A stretch of DNA of 14,528 bases. Origin: JBALVT01 sp045110675. GTDB taxonomy: Bacteria; Pseudomonadota; Gammaproteobacteria; Pseudomonadales; Halieaceae. The translations under genes were made by a program, and so were the position numbers. Under the pieces are notes generated by a model. The model was given only the letters and a program-made list of their open reading frames with translations, was not told where the DNA came from and did not search any database. Shown here piece by piece: positions 1 through 7,022 of the stretch (position 1 is its first letter; every line of letters starts with the position of its first letter). The stretch covers positions 1 to 14,528 of the forward strand of contig JBGCGJ010000085.1 of NCBI GenBank assembly GCA_045110675.1, read 5' to 3'.

Positions 1-963
1 GCGCCCTGCTCTACCGGTTTCCTGGTAATAAGACTCCACGGTTTTGGGCAGATCAAGATGCGCGACAAAGCGCACATCGGGCTTGTCGATACCCATGCCA
101 AAAGCGATGGTCGCTACGACAATAATGCCCTCCTCGCGAAGAAAACGCGCCTGATGATCAGCCCGCACACGAGCGTCAAGCCCCGCGTGATAGGGCAGCG
201 CGTTGAACCCCTGCGCCTGTAACCAGAAAGCGGTTTCCTCGGTTTTCTTCCTCGACAAACAATAGATAATGCCAGCGTCACCGGGATGCTCCTCCTTGAG
301 AAAGCTCAAAAGCTGGGACCTGGCGGTGTGCTTAAGTGCAATCCGGTAGCGAATATTAGGTCGATCAAAGCCCGCCAGAAATTGCCGGGCCTGCCCCAGA
401 TCGAGGCGATGAACAATTTCAGTGCGGGTGCGAGCATCGGCAGTCGCAGTCAAGGCAATCCGCGGAACATTGGGGAACAGCTCGTGCAACAGGCTTAGAC
501 GGAGATAATCCGCCCTGAAGTCATGCCCCCACTGTGACACACAATGGGCTTCGTCAATGGCGAACAAACAGATCGATGCGCGCGACAAGAGATTCAGCAT
601 ATGTTCCTGATTCAATCTCTCCGGGGCGATATACAGCAAGTCCAAATCGCCCGCCAACAGACTATCTTCAATCTCCGTGGCCGTGTGATGGTCGAGTGTG
701 GAATTCAGGAAGCTGGCTTTAACGCCCAATTGCTTCAGTGCATTGACCTGATCCTGCATAAGAGCGATCAGAGGGGAAACTACCACCGCACAACCGTCCA
801 AAACCAGAGCCGGAATTTGGTAGCACAGCGACTTGCCCCCCCCGGTAGGCATAAGAACCAGAGCATCATCGCCTGCGAGAACCGTCTGGATTATGTCATC
901 CTGTGGCTCTCGAAAGGATTCGTATCCAAAGACAGTTTGAAGAATATTCTGGGCAGAGTTCAT
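1..963 (-). CDS. recQ: ATP-dependent DNA helicase RecQ (N-terminal part, cut by window edge)
   Basis: RecQ is a 3'-5' superfamily 2 DNA helicase acting in recombination (RecF pathway) and stalled-fork processing. The 321 codons read without a stop from ATG 961-963 to base 1. Visible motifs: Walker A MPTGGGKS (about residues 38-45), SPLIALMQDQ (63-72), NST (87-89), YIAPERL (111-117), DEAH box (137-140) followed by the RecQ-specific aromatic-rich loop CVSQWGHDFR (141-150), LTATAD (171-176), FDRPNIRY (199-206), YHAGL (258-262), ATIAFGMGIDKPDVRF (284-299) and motif VI QETGRAGR (314-321), where the window ends. The zinc-binding, winged-helix and HRDC parts lie outside. The start fits the E. coli N-terminus by position, but no Shine-Dalgarno sequence precedes it. 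It is divergent from the RIO kinase gene. Identity is very secure. Confidence 0.97.
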   Translation of the reverse strand, partial: MNSAQNILQTVFGYESFREPQDDIIQTVLAGDDALVLMPTGGGKSLCYQIPALVLDGCAVVVSPLIALMQDQVNALKQLGVKASFLNSTLDHHTATEIEDSLLAGDLDLLYIAPERLNQEHMLNLLSRASICLFAIDEAHCVSQWGHDFRADYLRLSLLHELFPNVPRIALTATADARTRTEIVHRLDLGQARQFLAGFDRPNIRYRIALKHTARSQLLSFLKEEHPGDAGIIYCLSRKKTEETAFWLQAQGFNALPYHAGLDARVRADHQARFLREEGIIVVATIAFGMGIDKPDVRFVAHLDLPKTVESYYQETGRAGR

Positions 964-971
964 TGCCGGGC

Positions 972-977
972 AGTATA
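972..977 (-). promoter_or_regulatory. Possible recQ -10 element (TATACT)
   Basis: On the minus strand TATACT (5 of 6 matches to TATAAT) lies 8 bases upstream of the recQ ATG. Initiation about 7 bases downstream would start the mRNA almost at the start codon, which would fit the missing ribosome binding site. I find no convincing -35 hexamer at 16-18 bases, so this stays tentative. Confidence 0.3.
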
Positions 978-1093
978 ACCCAAGCCCGCACAATTCCCCG
1001 CCATCAAATGAGGCATGTTATCATCCTGCGCTAAATAAATGACCTGCGCACCAGCCAACACGGAACAGCACGTCTAGCAAGCTGAGAGGCACA

Positions 1094-1951
1094 ATGAAGT
1101 TCCCAAAAAGACTTCAACCCCTGGTTGAAGATGGCCTGATCGACGATGTGGTGAGCCAGTTAATGAGCGGCAAGGAAGCCACTGTTTACACGGTACGCTG
1201 CGGCTCCGAGATCCGCTGCGCCAAAGTCTACAAAGAGGCCAATAAACGCAGTTTCAAGAAAGCCGCCCAGTATCAGGAAGGCAGAAAGGTCCGCAACAGC
1301 CGCCGGGCTCGCGCCATGGAGAAGGGCTCAAAATTCGGCCGCAAGCAGCAAGAGGAAGCCTGGCAGAATGCAGAAGTCGATGCGCTGTATCGCGTTGCAG
1401 CGGCTGGAGTAAGAGTTCCCAAACCCTACGGCTGCTTCGATGGTGTCCTACTCATGGAGCTGGTCACAGATGATGAAGGCCGGGTTGCACCTCGGCTCAG
1501 CGAAGTATCCATGACAGCCGAACAGGCCCTGGAAGACCACGCGGCGGTAATGCGAGATGTGGTAAAAATGCTCTGTGCTGGCATCGTCCACGGTGATTTG
1601 TCAGAATTTAATGTGCTGGTAGACGACTACGGTCCCGTCATAATTGATCTACCCCAGGCGGTAGATGCGGCGGCAAATAATAATGCCGAGGCAATGTTAG
1701 AGCGCGACGTGAACAAAATGCGCGACTATTACGGTTTGTTCGCTCCAGAGCTGTTAACAACAAATTACGCTAAAGAAATCTGGGAGCTCTATGAAGAGGG
1801 TGATCTGCACCCCGAGATAGAATTGACCGGATATTTCGAAGAGGATACCCACGAAGCAGACGTCGATACGGTACTGGAAGAAATTAAAGCGGCCTTCGCT
1901 GAAGAGCAAGAACGACTCGAGCGCATCAAGGTCGCCAACGAAGAAGGTTAA
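1094..1951 (+). CDS. RIO1-family serine protein kinase/ATPase
   Basis: An atypical protein kinase of the RIO family, 285 aa and cytosolic (no signal or membrane segment). Seen: RIO-type ATP-binding loop SGKEATVY (25-32), lysine in CAKVYK (K44), basic segment 50-85 typical of RIO kinases, catalytic loop VHGDLSEFNVLV (165-176) with catalytic Asp168 and Asn173, and metal-binding IIDLPQAVD (183-191) with Asp185. As in other RIO proteins the activation loop and substrate lobe of eukaryotic kinases are absent. The tail (about 245-285) is acidic and probably helical. The family autophosphorylates; archaeal and eukaryotic members act in small-subunit ribosome maturation, while bacterial substrates are poorly known. 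The ATG follows a GAGAGG sequence at a suitable distance. It is divergent from recQ and 233 bases ahead of ppnP. The family call is firm; the cellular role is not. Confidence 0.93.
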   Translation: MKFPKRLQPLVEDGLIDDVVSQLMSGKEATVYTVRCGSEIRCAKVYKEANKRSFKKAAQYQEGRKVRNSRRARAMEKGSKFGRKQQEEAWQNAEVDALYRVAAAGVRVPKPYGCFDGVLLMELVTDDEGRVAPRLSEVSMTAEQALEDHAAVMRDVVKMLCAGIVHGDLSEFNVLVDDYGPVIIDLPQAVDAAANNNAEAMLERDVNKMRDYYGLFAPELLTTNYAKEIWELYEEGDLHPEIELTGYFEEDTHEADVDTVLEEIKAAFAEEQERLERIKVANEEG

Positions 1952-2049
1952 CAAGTAACAGTGCTGAACACGCGACGCTATGACAGCTCAATCAACGCAT
2001 ATTGAATAGACACGAATTACCATAAACCACGATTCAAAGTTCGGAACGA

Positions 2050-2131
2050 GGCGAAATACTCCAGTGCGGTTTACCTCACAAGGGCGTGCACCTTCAACCG
2101 AGTGGGGTAAACCGCACTGGAGTATTTCGCC
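2050..2131. repeat. Long near-perfect inverted repeat between the RIO kinase gene and ppnP
   Basis: The arms 2050-2075 and 2106-2131 are exact reverse complements over 26 bases (left arm begins GGCGAAATAC and ends GGTTTACC). After one mismatched position (2076/2105) they continue for 3 more, giving 30-base arms at 2050-2079 and 2102-2131. The 22-base loop contains AAGG at 2080-2083 pairing with CCTT at 2091-2094. An outer CGGAA (2042-2046) can pair with TTCCG (2142-2146). No T-run follows on either strand, so it is not a standard intrinsic terminator. It ends 53 bases before the ppnP start. Both strands have short open frames through it, but these are side effects of the palindrome. It may be a small mobile or dispersed palindromic element, or an mRNA structure in the ppnP leader. 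Confidence 0.9.
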
Positions 2132-2184
2132 GCATACAACATTCCGCACCAGAAAAGCCAAAAAACCAAAAGAGGAAAACAACC

Positions 2185-2466
2185 GTGCTAACAGTTAACG
2201 AATACTTCGAAGGAAACGTAAAATCTATCGCATTTGACGGCGGCGACCTGCCCGCCAGCGTCGGCGTCATGGCGCCAGGGGAATACACCTTCGGCACCAG
2301 CCAACGAGAATACATGACGGTAATCAGCGGAGAGCTGATCGTAAAACTACCTAAAACTGAACAGTGGAACAGTTACCTCAGCGGCGAAACATTTATCGTG
2401 GAAGCCAACCAGAGCTTCGACCTAAAAGTCCCCGGAGAAACCGCATACCTGTGCAAATACGAATGA
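2185..2466 (+). CDS. ppnP: Pyrimidine/purine nucleoside phosphorylase PpnP (cupin, formerly YaiE/DUF1255)
   Basis: A small single-domain cupin of 93 aa that cleaves a broad range of nucleosides with phosphate to free base and ribose 1-phosphate (nucleoside salvage). Family landmarks: NEYFEGNVKSIAFD near the N-terminus, ASVGVMAPGEYTFGT (about 25-39), YMTVISGELIVKLP (44-57) and the C-terminal TAYLCKYE. Length and landmarks match E. coli PpnP (about 94 aa) end to end. I chose the GTG at 2185 because it reproduces the E. coli N-terminus and has AGAGGA at 2171-2176, 8 bases upstream. The frame stays open to an earlier GTG at 2086, but that extension crosses the inverted repeat and has no family counterpart. 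A strong terminator follows directly, so the gene ends its transcript. Confidence 0.95.
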   Translation: MLTVNEYFEGNVKSIAFDGGDLPASVGVMAPGEYTFGTSQREYMTVISGELIVKLPKTEQWNSYLSGETFIVEANQSFDLKVPGETAYLCKYE

Positions 2467-2540
2467 GTACAGATCGATTGGAAGCCCCGCTAGCAATATC
2501 CCGTTAGCGGCGCTCAAACTTTCCAATTCTGTACATTTTT
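2467..2540 (+). terminator. Rho-independent terminator after ppnP
   Basis: GTACAGA (2467-2473) pairs with TCTGTAC (2528-2534), and ATTGGAA (2477-2483) pairs with TTCCAAT (2521-2527). An inner stem CCGCTAGC (2487-2494) / GTTAGCGG (2503-2510) has one mismatch. The hairpin is followed immediately by ATTTTT (2535-2540). It starts on the base after the ppnP stop codon and insulates ppnP from ybiT. Confidence 0.85.
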
Positions 2541-2553
2541 CAACCAATTTTAC

Positions 2554-2582
2554 TCGACTCTTAAGCCTATAGCCCCTATAGT
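2554..2582 (+). promoter_or_regulatory. Probable sigma-70 promoter of ybiT
   Basis: TCGACT (2554-2559; 4 of 6 matches to TTGACA) is followed after 17 bases by TATAGT (2577-2582; 5 of 6 matches to TATAAT). It lies just downstream of the ppnP terminator and about 40 bases before the ybiT start, where ybiT needs its own promoter. Confidence 0.4.
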
Positions 2583-2626
2583 ACGCCCCCTTTAAAAATC
2601 CACTTTATTCCGACGAGTACGCACTC

Positions 2627-4237
2627 TTGATATCAACCGCAAACATCACCATGCAGTTTGGCGCAAAGCCCCTGTTTGAAGACATTTCCGTCAAATTCAG
2701 CGGCGGCAACCGCTACGGCCTTATCGGCGCCAACGGCTGTGGAAAGTCCACGTTCATGAAAATCCTGGACGGCTCGCTGCTGCCAACTTCAGGCAATGTG
2801 TCTCTCTCGCCCAACGAGCGCGTGGGCAAGTTGAGCCAGGATCAGTTTGCCTTTGAAGAGTTCTCCGTCGTCGACACGGTCATAATGGGTCACACCAAGC
2901 TGTGGGAAATAAAGCAAGAACGCGATCGTATCTATTCCCTCCCCGAGATGTCAGAAGAAGACGGTATGAAAGTTGCCGACCTGGAAATCGAATTTGCCGA
3001 GCTTGACGGCTACAGCGCGGAAAGCCGTGCAGAAGAGATATTGATGGGTGCGGGCATCGAGCAATCACTGCACTACGGGCCGATGAGTGAAGTGGCACCA
3101 GGTTGGAAATTAAGAGTACTGCTTGCTCAGGCGCTGTTTTCCGATCCGGATATTCTGTTGCTCGACGAACCGACCAACAACCTGGATATCAACACAATCC
3201 GCTGGCTGGAAGGTGTGCTCAACGAGCGCAAAAGCACCATGGTGATCATTTCTCACGATCGCCATTTTCTCAACGCAGTGTGTACGCATATGGCCGACAT
3301 CGATTACGGTGAGTTGCGTGTTTATCCGGGCAATTACGACGACTTTATGATTGCCTCCACGGCTGTGCGTGAACGACAGCAATCCGTCAATGCCAAGAAG
3401 AAAACGCAGATAGCAGAACTGCAGCAATTCGTCAGCCGGTTTTCCGCCAACGCTTCAAAAGCCAAACAGGCGACATCACGAGCCAAACAAATCGAAAAAA
3501 TTACCCTGGAGGACATCAAGCCCTCTAGTCGTGTCAGCCCCTACATTCGCTTTAAACAAGAAAAAAAGCTACACCGTCAGGCGGTCACCCTGGAAAACCT
3601 GGGACACGGCTTTGAGAACGAGCCATTGTTCAGCAAGGGAGACCTGATGCTTGAGGCGGGATCTCGACTGGCAGTAATTGGCGAAAATGGTGCGGGAAAA
3701 ACGACTTTTCTGCGCTTACTATTGAATGAGCTGGAAGCGGAAAGTGGCAAAATAAAGTGGGCTGAAAATGCCACGCTTTCATACTGCCCTCAAGACAGCA
3801 CCAGCGACTTCGACTGCGAACTCAATCTTTTCGATTGGATGAGCCAGTGGCGCAAGCCCAGCCACGACGATCAGATTGTCCGCGCCACTTTGGGCCGCCT
3901 GTTGTTTTCTTCCCACGATTTTGAAAAGAAAGTGAAGGTCTGTTCTGGTGGTGAGAAAAACCGCCTGCTGTTTGGCAAGCTTATGATGCAAGACACCAAT
4001 GTTCTATTGATGGATGAGCCAACCAATCACCTGGATATGGAGAGCATTGAAGCGCTCAACTTGGCATTGGATCACTACGATGGCACGTTGATTTTCGTCA
4101 GCCACGACCGGGAATTTGTGTCATCGCTTGCAACGCGAGTGATAGAAATAAAAGATCAGCAATTGATTGATTTTCAGGGTACTTACGAAGAGTACTTGGC
4201 CAGCCAGGAAGAAAAAGCCAAACTCGCCAGCGCCTAG
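2627..4237 (+). CDS. ybiT: ABC-F family ribosome-associated ATPase YbiT
   Basis: A soluble ABC-F protein (536 aa) with two ATPase cassettes and no membrane domain; characterised members bind the ribosomal E site and act on translation. Cassette 1: Walker A GANGCGKS (34-41), signature region VAPGWKLR (156-163), the same atypical signature as E. coli YbiT, and Walker B ILLLDE (176-181). The linker (about 245-315) carries the lysine-rich NAKKKTQIAELQQFVSRFSA typical of YbiT. Cassette 2: Walker A GENGAGKT (352-359), signature CSGGEKNR (439-446), Walker B VLLMDE with Glu464. The start is TTG at 2627: ISTANITMQFG lines up with the E. coli N-terminus (LVSSNVTMQFG), with weak GACGAG at 2612-2617 as ribosome binding site. 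The next ATG (2651) would remove the first strand. Preceded by its own likely promoter; converges on msrA. Confidence 0.96.
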   Translation: MISTANITMQFGAKPLFEDISVKFSGGNRYGLIGANGCGKSTFMKILDGSLLPTSGNVSLSPNERVGKLSQDQFAFEEFSVVDTVIMGHTKLWEIKQERDRIYSLPEMSEEDGMKVADLEIEFAELDGYSAESRAEEILMGAGIEQSLHYGPMSEVAPGWKLRVLLAQALFSDPDILLLDEPTNNLDINTIRWLEGVLNERKSTMVIISHDRHFLNAVCTHMADIDYGELRVYPGNYDDFMIASTAVRERQQSVNAKKKTQIAELQQFVSRFSANASKAKQATSRAKQIEKITLEDIKPSSRVSPYIRFKQEKKLHRQAVTLENLGHGFENEPLFSKGDLMLEAGSRLAVIGENGAGKTTFLRLLLNELEAESGKIKWAENATLSYCPQDSTSDFDCELNLFDWMSQWRKPSHDDQIVRATLGRLLFSSHDFEKKVKVCSGGEKNRLLFGKLMMQDTNVLLMDEPTNHLDMESIEALNLALDHYDGTLIFVSHDREFVSSLATRVIEIKDQQLIDFQGTYEEYLASQEEKAKLASA

Positions 4238-4258
4238 GCAACGGTCAATCAGTTGCCT
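4236..4258. other. Stem-loop across the convergent ybiT/msrA stop codons
   Basis: AGGCAAC (4236-4242) and GTTGCCT (4252-4258) form a perfect 7-base stem with a 9-base loop. The arms take in the last bases of both ybiT and msrA. There is no T-run on either side, so a terminator role is only possible. Confidence 0.4.
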
Positions 4259-4830
4259 GCCTGACGACCCCAGATTTCTTCCAGGCGTTGATCGCGACCA
4301 CAGTTCCAGCGATAGTATTTGTATCTGACTGGATTCTTGATGTAGTAATCTTGATGGCCCTCTTCAACGGGCCAGAATTCTCCTGCGTCCAAAATGGGCG
4401 TTTGAACAATCTCTTTCGGAAACCTCTCAACCACCGCAGCACGAGTTTTCTCAGCCAGTTCGCGCTCTTTCTCGTTTCCCACAAAAATAGCACTTAAGTA
4501 ACTAGGCCCTTTGTCGCAGAATTGGCCACGTGAATCAAAGGGGTCAATATTGTGCCAGAAGCTATCAAGCAGCTGTGCATAGCTAACAATCTTGGGATCG
4601 TAGGTGACTTTGACAGCTTCATAATGTCCCTTGTGGTCGCCTTTATAAGTCGGCTTCTTTGACTCTCCGCCGGTAAAACCAGACACCACGTCACTAACAC
4701 CTTCCACTTCCTGGTAGAACGATTCCATACACCAAAAACAACCGCCAGCGAAAACAGCCACAGCTGATTCAGCGCGAGCGGGGGACTGGAAACTCAATAA
4801 AACCGCCAACATGAAAACACTTCGAAACAT
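4249..4830 (-). CDS. msrA: Peptide-methionine (S)-S-oxide reductase MsrA, exported form
   Basis: Reduces the S-epimer of methionine sulfoxide in proteins. The 193-aa product starts with a signal peptide (hydrophobic VFMLAVLLSF at 5-14, likely cleavage after ARA at 18-20), so a periplasmic location is expected. The catalytic motif GGCFWCMESF is at 29-38, with nucleophilic Cys31. Other family landmarks: GFTGG (51-55), GHYEAVKV (68-75), DSFWHNIDP (89-97), RGQFCDKGPSYLSAIF (101-116) and the C-terminal RWNCGRDQRLEEIWG (174-188), where Cys177 is a likely resolving cysteine. No MsrB domain is fused. The ATG at 4828-4830 has AAGG seven bases upstream. It lies downstream of the TIM-barrel gene on the same strand, with a hairpin between, and overlaps nothing; its 3' end is 11 bases from ybiT. 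Confidence 0.96.
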   Translation of the reverse strand: MFRSVFMLAVLLSFQSPARAESAVAVFAGGCFWCMESFYQEVEGVSDVVSGFTGGESKKPTYKGDHKGHYEAVKVTYDPKIVSYAQLLDSFWHNIDPFDSRGQFCDKGPSYLSAIFVGNEKERELAEKTRAAVVERFPKEIVQTPILDAGEFWPVEEGHQDYYIKNPVRYKYYRWNCGRDQRLEEIWGRQAGN

Positions 4831-4844
4831 GGGAAAACCTTATC

Positions 4845-4879
4845 ATTAATGAATAAATATAGACTGCGCAAAGGCGCAG
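4845..4879 (-). terminator. Possible weak terminator between the TIM-barrel gene and msrA
   Basis: On the minus strand CTGCGC, a 4-base loop CTTT, and GCGCAG form a perfect 6-base GC-rich stem (4864-4879). TCTATATTTATT follows, which is T-rich but interrupted. It sits 10 bases after the stop codon of the upstream gene and 33 bases before the msrA ATG, suggesting msrA is at least partly separate. Confidence 0.45.
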
Positions 4880-4889
4880 AAGTTCCTTG

Positions 4890-5738
4890 CTACGCAGCTT
4901 CCGCTTCCAGCTCACGCCATATCTGCTCGACCCAGGATTTAATGGTGAGGGCCTCCTGCCAACGATCCGACAACTCATCGCCGTTCGCATCTGTAATGGC
5001 GTAGCTAGGCGGACCCAATTCGCACAGAAAACGTAAAGTCGCATCCTCTGCATTGCGCGCTCTCCACAATCTCATACCCTGCTTCCACCAGTTTCGAAAA
5101 ATGCTGACCCACTCCTGATGCTGAGGAAAATCAATTTGAATCTGCACCTGTTCGCGATTGGCTATCCTTCCCTGAAAGCAATCGGAGCGTTCCAGAATGC
5201 GGCGGATAAAACCGCTGTCGCGATCGCTCAGGGGAACGCTAAACTCTCTATCCACAACAAAGTGAGACAAATCTGCGCAGAGGCGCAACTCCGGAAGCGA
5301 ATCGATGACCTCGAGCGTGTAGTAGAGATCATTCAGAATGCCATCGCGATGCGTCTCTATCAGAAGCGGAATGCCAACATCTTCGGCATCGTCCATCCAT
5401 CGGTACAAAACGGGAATGGCTCCGGCGACATTCACGGGCATAACCCCCCCAATGACATTGACCATGCATGCGTCCATTGCCTTTGCCATTTCTAGAATGG
5501 GTTTCAATTCTCTGACCTTGTAGGGGAAGGCGTTTACCATGACACCCAGGGAGTGCTCTTGATACAGAGGCAGCCGGGCAAAGCTCTTGTCAATTTCACT
5601 CACGCCAGGATCTATGCAGATGCCGTCGAAACGTGCAGCGGCAATGCGCGAACAGTTTTCCTCTGCGCTGGCCTCGACCCCATCGGGGTGACGCCGCTCC
5701 ATTGCCCAAAGCGATTGGTAAACCTCAAGCTTTTGCAT
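4890..5738 (-). CDS. Xylose-isomerase-like TIM-barrel enzyme (sugar phosphate isomerase/epimerase family)
   Basis: A 282-aa soluble protein with the pattern of the xylose-isomerase-like/AP-endonuclease-2 TIM barrel. Candidate divalent-metal ligands in the expected order: Glu128 in LLIETH (125-130; His130 nearby), Asp156 and His159 in CADLSHF (154-160), and Glu240 in CELGPPSYAI (239-248), the usual C-terminal glutamate. The segment GRIANREQVQIQ (190-201) occupies the place of the family's conserved substrate loop. No signal peptide. The substrate cannot be inferred from sequence; isomerase, epimerase and dehydratase activities all occur in the family. The ATG at 5736-5738 has AAGGA 5-6 bases upstream, lying against the end of the desaturase gene 8 bases away, so the two are very likely co-transcribed. 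A hairpin follows the stop codon. Confidence 0.82.
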   Translation of the reverse strand: MQKLEVYQSLWAMERRHPDGVEASAEENCSRIAAARFDGICIDPGVSEIDKSFARLPLYQEHSLGVMVNAFPYKVRELKPILEMAKAMDACMVNVIGGVMPVNVAGAIPVLYRWMDDAEDVGIPLLIETHRDGILNDLYYTLEVIDSLPELRLCADLSHFVVDREFSVPLSDRDSGFIRRILERSDCFQGRIANREQVQIQIDFPQHQEWVSIFRNWWKQGMRLWRARNAEDATLRFLCELGPPSYAITDANGDELSDRWQEALTIKSWVEQIWRELEAEAA

Positions 5739-5746
5739 AGCTGTCC

Positions 5747-6811
5747 TTAAAAGGCCGTTAGAAATGAGGCGGCATTACCACCGGTGACTTCACTGCGTTG
5801 AGCGGCGCGCAGAAAATCGCGGCCCTCAACATCGGGCAGGCCCACAGCATTGTGGAAAATTCTATTGCATCTATAGCGATGAAATTGCTTTAGCTGCGGC
5901 CACAATGTGACCACATTGTCTGGATCATCGCCAAACAGTTCTCGATGCACTTTGGGAAGTTCGTACCACGGTGTGGTCGGCTTGGCATGATGGGCATTGT
6001 GGTAGCCAAAATTCAGCACAAACCAGTTGGGCCAGACGTGATCGAAGGACAGTACATTGCTAAACGTGTGTTCTTGCTCCCACTCAAGATTCCCTTTCTT
6101 GTCTGAGCGCTCATCGGTGAATAGATTGAGATGATAGCCATAGTCGTGTTGTATCGCGTCCATAAAACGCAGTACCGTCATCATTATGAGGTAAGCCAGC
6201 GCGTATAGCGCCGCAACTTTGGGATAGAACCAGACCAACAACACAAACACGCCACCACGGATCAATATCACGCGGATATTCCTGCTGCGCTGGTCACGAC
6301 GCTGAGGAATGACGAAAGAACAGAACACCATAATGAAATGCATGATCAAATCATGCGCGGGTATATAGAAGAACTCCAGAAAGATCGTCACCCTATAAAC
6401 AACAGGGTGCTTGCGGAAAAATGCTTCGTAGTCGAACCACACAACGTCGTCGTTATCGACGTGATGACGGAAATGCTTATAGCGAATATCTTCATAGGTA
6501 CCATAGGCAGCGCCGCACAACCATCCAAGCGCTGAACCCAGACGCGCGTTGTGTCTATTTTCTCGAAACACCGTGTTGTGCGCGCAATCATGAATCATAT
6601 AAGCGGAAACAATCATGCCATGAGCGAGCAGTAACACGGCGAGACCATTTACTGTCCATGATTGTGACCACAGGCCGCTCAGACCAGCAATGTACGCCAC
6701 CAGCGCATAGCCAACGGCCAGCCCATGCATTCGGAGCCCTTCTGGTCGTTTGAAATATTGGCTTTTAGCGCTGCTCATGGCCTGCATCTTGAGGTATAGC
6801 CCGGTAATCAC
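5747..6811 (-). CDS. Membrane fatty acid desaturase
   Basis: An integral membrane di-iron desaturase/hydroxylase that would introduce a double bond (or hydroxyl) into a lipid acyl chain using O2 and an electron donor. The three histidine clusters are present: HDCAH (74-78), HFRHH (113-117) and HNAHH (271-275); His249 in EQEHTF and His222 in IQHDYG are further candidate ligands. Hydrophobic spans are near 31-49, 54-72, 93-103, 140-170, 183-198 and 200-218. The second box HFRHHVDNDD and the FGYHNAHHAKPTTPW segment fit the bacterial FA_desaturase family. The outermost start is GTG at 6809-6811, with only a weak AGAG upstream; ATGs at 6787 and 6778 are equally possible and lose no motif (residue numbers count from the GTG). 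First gene of a pair with the TIM-barrel gene; divergent from the CDGSH operon. Regiospecificity is unknown. Confidence 0.9.
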   Translation of the reverse strand: MITGLYLKMQAMSSAKSQYFKRPEGLRMHGLAVGYALVAYIAGLSGLWSQSWTVNGLAVLLLAHGMIVSAYMIHDCAHNTVFRENRHNARLGSALGWLCGAAYGTYEDIRYKHFRHHVDNDDVVWFDYEAFFRKHPVVYRVTIFLEFFYIPAHDLIMHFIMVFCSFVIPQRRDQRSRNIRVILIRGGVFVLLVWFYPKVAALYALAYLIMMTVLRFMDAIQHDYGYHLNLFTDERSDKKGNLEWEQEHTFSNVLSFDHVWPNWFVLNFGYHNAHHAKPTTPWYELPKVHRELFGDDPDNVVTLWPQLKQFHRYRCNRIFHNAVGLPDVEGRDFLRAAQRSEVTGGNAASFLTAF

Positions 6812-6956
6812 CGCTACTCTAGCGACTTTAAGCAGTATTGGCCATATGTCACAGCTTCTTTGCGTTACGCGGATGGTTGGCTACTGTTAAAATCCCCGAT
6901 CGTCAGAGATTCAGGCGGCCCCAGAGCGATATAAACCAATAACAGGCCATATTGGC

Positions 6957-6962
6957 TATACT
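6957..6962 (+). promoter_or_regulatory. Possible -10 element (TATACT) of the CDGSH/ATP-grasp operon
   Basis: TATACT matches TATAAT at 5 of 6 positions and lies about 60 bases before the CDGSH start, in the 211-base gap divergent from the desaturase. I find no good -35 hexamer at 16-18 bases. The gap also holds a C-rich run (6979-6991) and the short palindrome CCAAT/ATTGG (6937-6955). No other clear signal was seen in it. Confidence 0.3.
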
Positions 6963-7022
6963 GAGGCATGCTGATTTGCCCCCCGCCCCCGGGTTGGCAA
7001 ATTTGTAGCCATGGAGAGAGCA

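Noticed and set aside
286..978. Plus-strand open frames opposite recQ (286-498, 534-722, 544-978)
   Set aside because: They lie wholly antisense to recQ, have no recognisable domain, and the minus strand shows every RecQ motif.
1025..1049. Direct repeat CCTGCGC twice, 18 bases apart, in the recQ/RIO gap
   Set aside because: Seven bases is short enough to arise by chance, and no -10/-35 pair or known operator goes with it.
2050..2131. Inverted repeat considered as an integron attC site or as terminal repeats of an insertion sequence
   Set aside because: It lacks the RYYYAAC/GTTRRRY core sites of attC, the loop is only 22 bases so no transposase is enclosed, and no target duplication is evident.
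1988..2315. Minus-strand open frames through the inverted repeat and the start of ppnP
   Set aside because: The open reading comes from the palindrome itself (both strands encode VNRTGVFR there) and one frame runs antisense to ppnP. No ribosome binding site or family match.
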